From the NCBI RefSeq assembly GCF_000255295.1, contig NC_017030.1, positions 8,654,328-8,718,327 on the forward strand: a stretch of DNA of 64,000 nucleotides. Reading direction: 5' to 3'. Origin of the DNA: Corallococcus coralloides DSM 2259. Lineage in GTDB: Bacteria; Myxococcota; Myxococcia; Myxococcales; Myxococcaceae. Made by a program: the position numbers and the translations under genes. This document shows positions 63,461 to 64,000 of the stretch, in pieces (the first letter of the stretch is position 1; every line of letters begins with the position of its first letter). Under the pieces are notes generated by a model. The model was not told the origin of the DNA. It worked only from the letters and a program-made list of their open reading frames with translations, and ran no database searches.

Positions 63461-64000
63461 AAAACCTGCCCCGCGTCCGGATCTACATCAGGGATGACTT
63501 CGGGCCGGACTTCCTCGCCGTGAACGACTGCCTCCAGTTGTGTCTCTTCATGCCGCACGCGCACAACGCCTTGAAGCCTCGGATACAGCGAGCGCTCGAC
63601 CTGTATCGGGAGGCCATTGGGAAGGACGCCCTGGGCTTCTATGGAGATCTCGACGGCCAATGGCAGACAGTCGACACGGAGGGCTGGCATCTCATCCACC
63701 AGCGGATTCACGACGGAGATGTCAGCCATCTTCAATTGCTGGGTGCCGCCACCACCTCTGACCCTTACTCGGAAAGCCATCGGTACAAGTTCCATTACGT
63801 GGGGTACGCGCTCGACCGTCCCCCCGAAGACCTCCATTGGCCGAACGCGGTCAGCGCACTGCGACTGACCTTTCCCACGGAGTTCCTGGAAGCCCAGGGG
63901 CCCGAGCGCTTCCGAGCACTGGCGATTGAGCTTGCCAGCGCCCTCCCCTTCAGCTCGGGCCAGGCGGGCCTTTCATTCAATGGCGAGCCCCTGGCATCTG
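63457..64000 (+). CDS. DUF3396/type VI immunity-like protein, probable SitI immunity partner (3' end beyond window)
   Basis: The ATG at 63457 overlaps the toxin stop and has GGGGAG eight bases upstream. 181 codons are visible, with no stop before the right edge. The sequence resembles the DUF3396 (type VI immunity) family: VRIYIRDDFGPDFLAVN near the start, CLFMPHAHNALKPRIQRALD, YREAIGKDALGFYGDLDGQW and LASALPFSSGQAGLSF. Members often sit next to toxins in effector-immunity pairs. No signal peptide, so it should act in the cytoplasm, protecting the cell against the partner nuclease. Confidence 0.65.
   Translation, partial: MKNLPRVRIYIRDDFGPDFLAVNDCLQLCLFMPHAHNALKPRIQRALDLYREAIGKDALGFYGDLDGQWQTVDTEGWHLIHQRIHDGDVSHLQLLGAATTSDPYSESHRYKFHYVGYALDRPPEDLHWPNAVSALRLTFPTEFLEAQGPERFRALAIELASALPFSSGQAGLSFNGEPLAS

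Overview
This is high-GC DNA with dense, mostly non-overlapping genes and strong G/C bias at third codon positions. Serine/threonine kinases, HEAT and TPR proteins, an HD-GYP protein, a histone-H1-like basic protein and a probable SitA-type lipoprotein toxin with its immunity gene all point to a myxobacterium of the Myxococcus/Corallococcus group. That assignment is inferred from gene content, not from a marker gene.

Region 1 (1-17983, minus strand) is a long co-directional gene train read right to left: a 217-aa protein of unknown function, two glycine-rich collagen-like proteins, a tandem class-3-lipase-like protein, a 3166-aa DUF6603-type giant, and three unrecognised proteins, the last running off the left edge. 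Most start sites have clear ribosome binding sites and gaps are short, so it is probably one operon. Its function is unknown and it is one candidate for an undescribed system.

Region 2 (18189-31954) is accessory DNA. It holds an IS3-like element beside the operon promoter region, a leucine-rich-repeat protein, a complete IS701-family element that truncates an ISL3-family transposase, and two tandem paralogous genes of about 1400 codons. Both paralogues combine an N-terminal PD-(D/E)XK (Cap4/Mrr-like) nuclease, an nSTAND3-like NTPase and a HEAT-like C-terminus, the architecture of antiviral STAND proteins. The block ends at tRNA-Pro(CGG). A 19-nt near-copy of the tRNA 3' end lies at 21308-21326, directly against the left end of IS701, so the block may be a decayed tRNA-integrated defence island.

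Region 3 (32284-62508) is mostly core chromosome: response regulator, rpe, GAF/HD-GYP protein, pyruvate kinase, SprT-like protein, NFACT/RqcH-like protein, H1-like protein with a good promoter and terminator, GH1 beta-glucosidase, dusB, M50 protease, ECF sigma/anti-sigma pair, two peroxiredoxins, ClC channel, a large HEAT protein, CgeB-like glycosyltransferase, an amidohydrolase with altered metal ligands, two protein kinases, a lipoprotein esterase, a YdjC/ChbG deacetylase that seems to start at ACG, a hybrid histidine kinase with a dead receiver, and queF.

Region 4 (62654-64000) is a lipoprotein with a C-terminal PD-(D/E)XK-like motif overlapping a DUF3396-type immunity gene by four bases. 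It looks like a SitAI toxin-immunity pair and is cut by the right edge.
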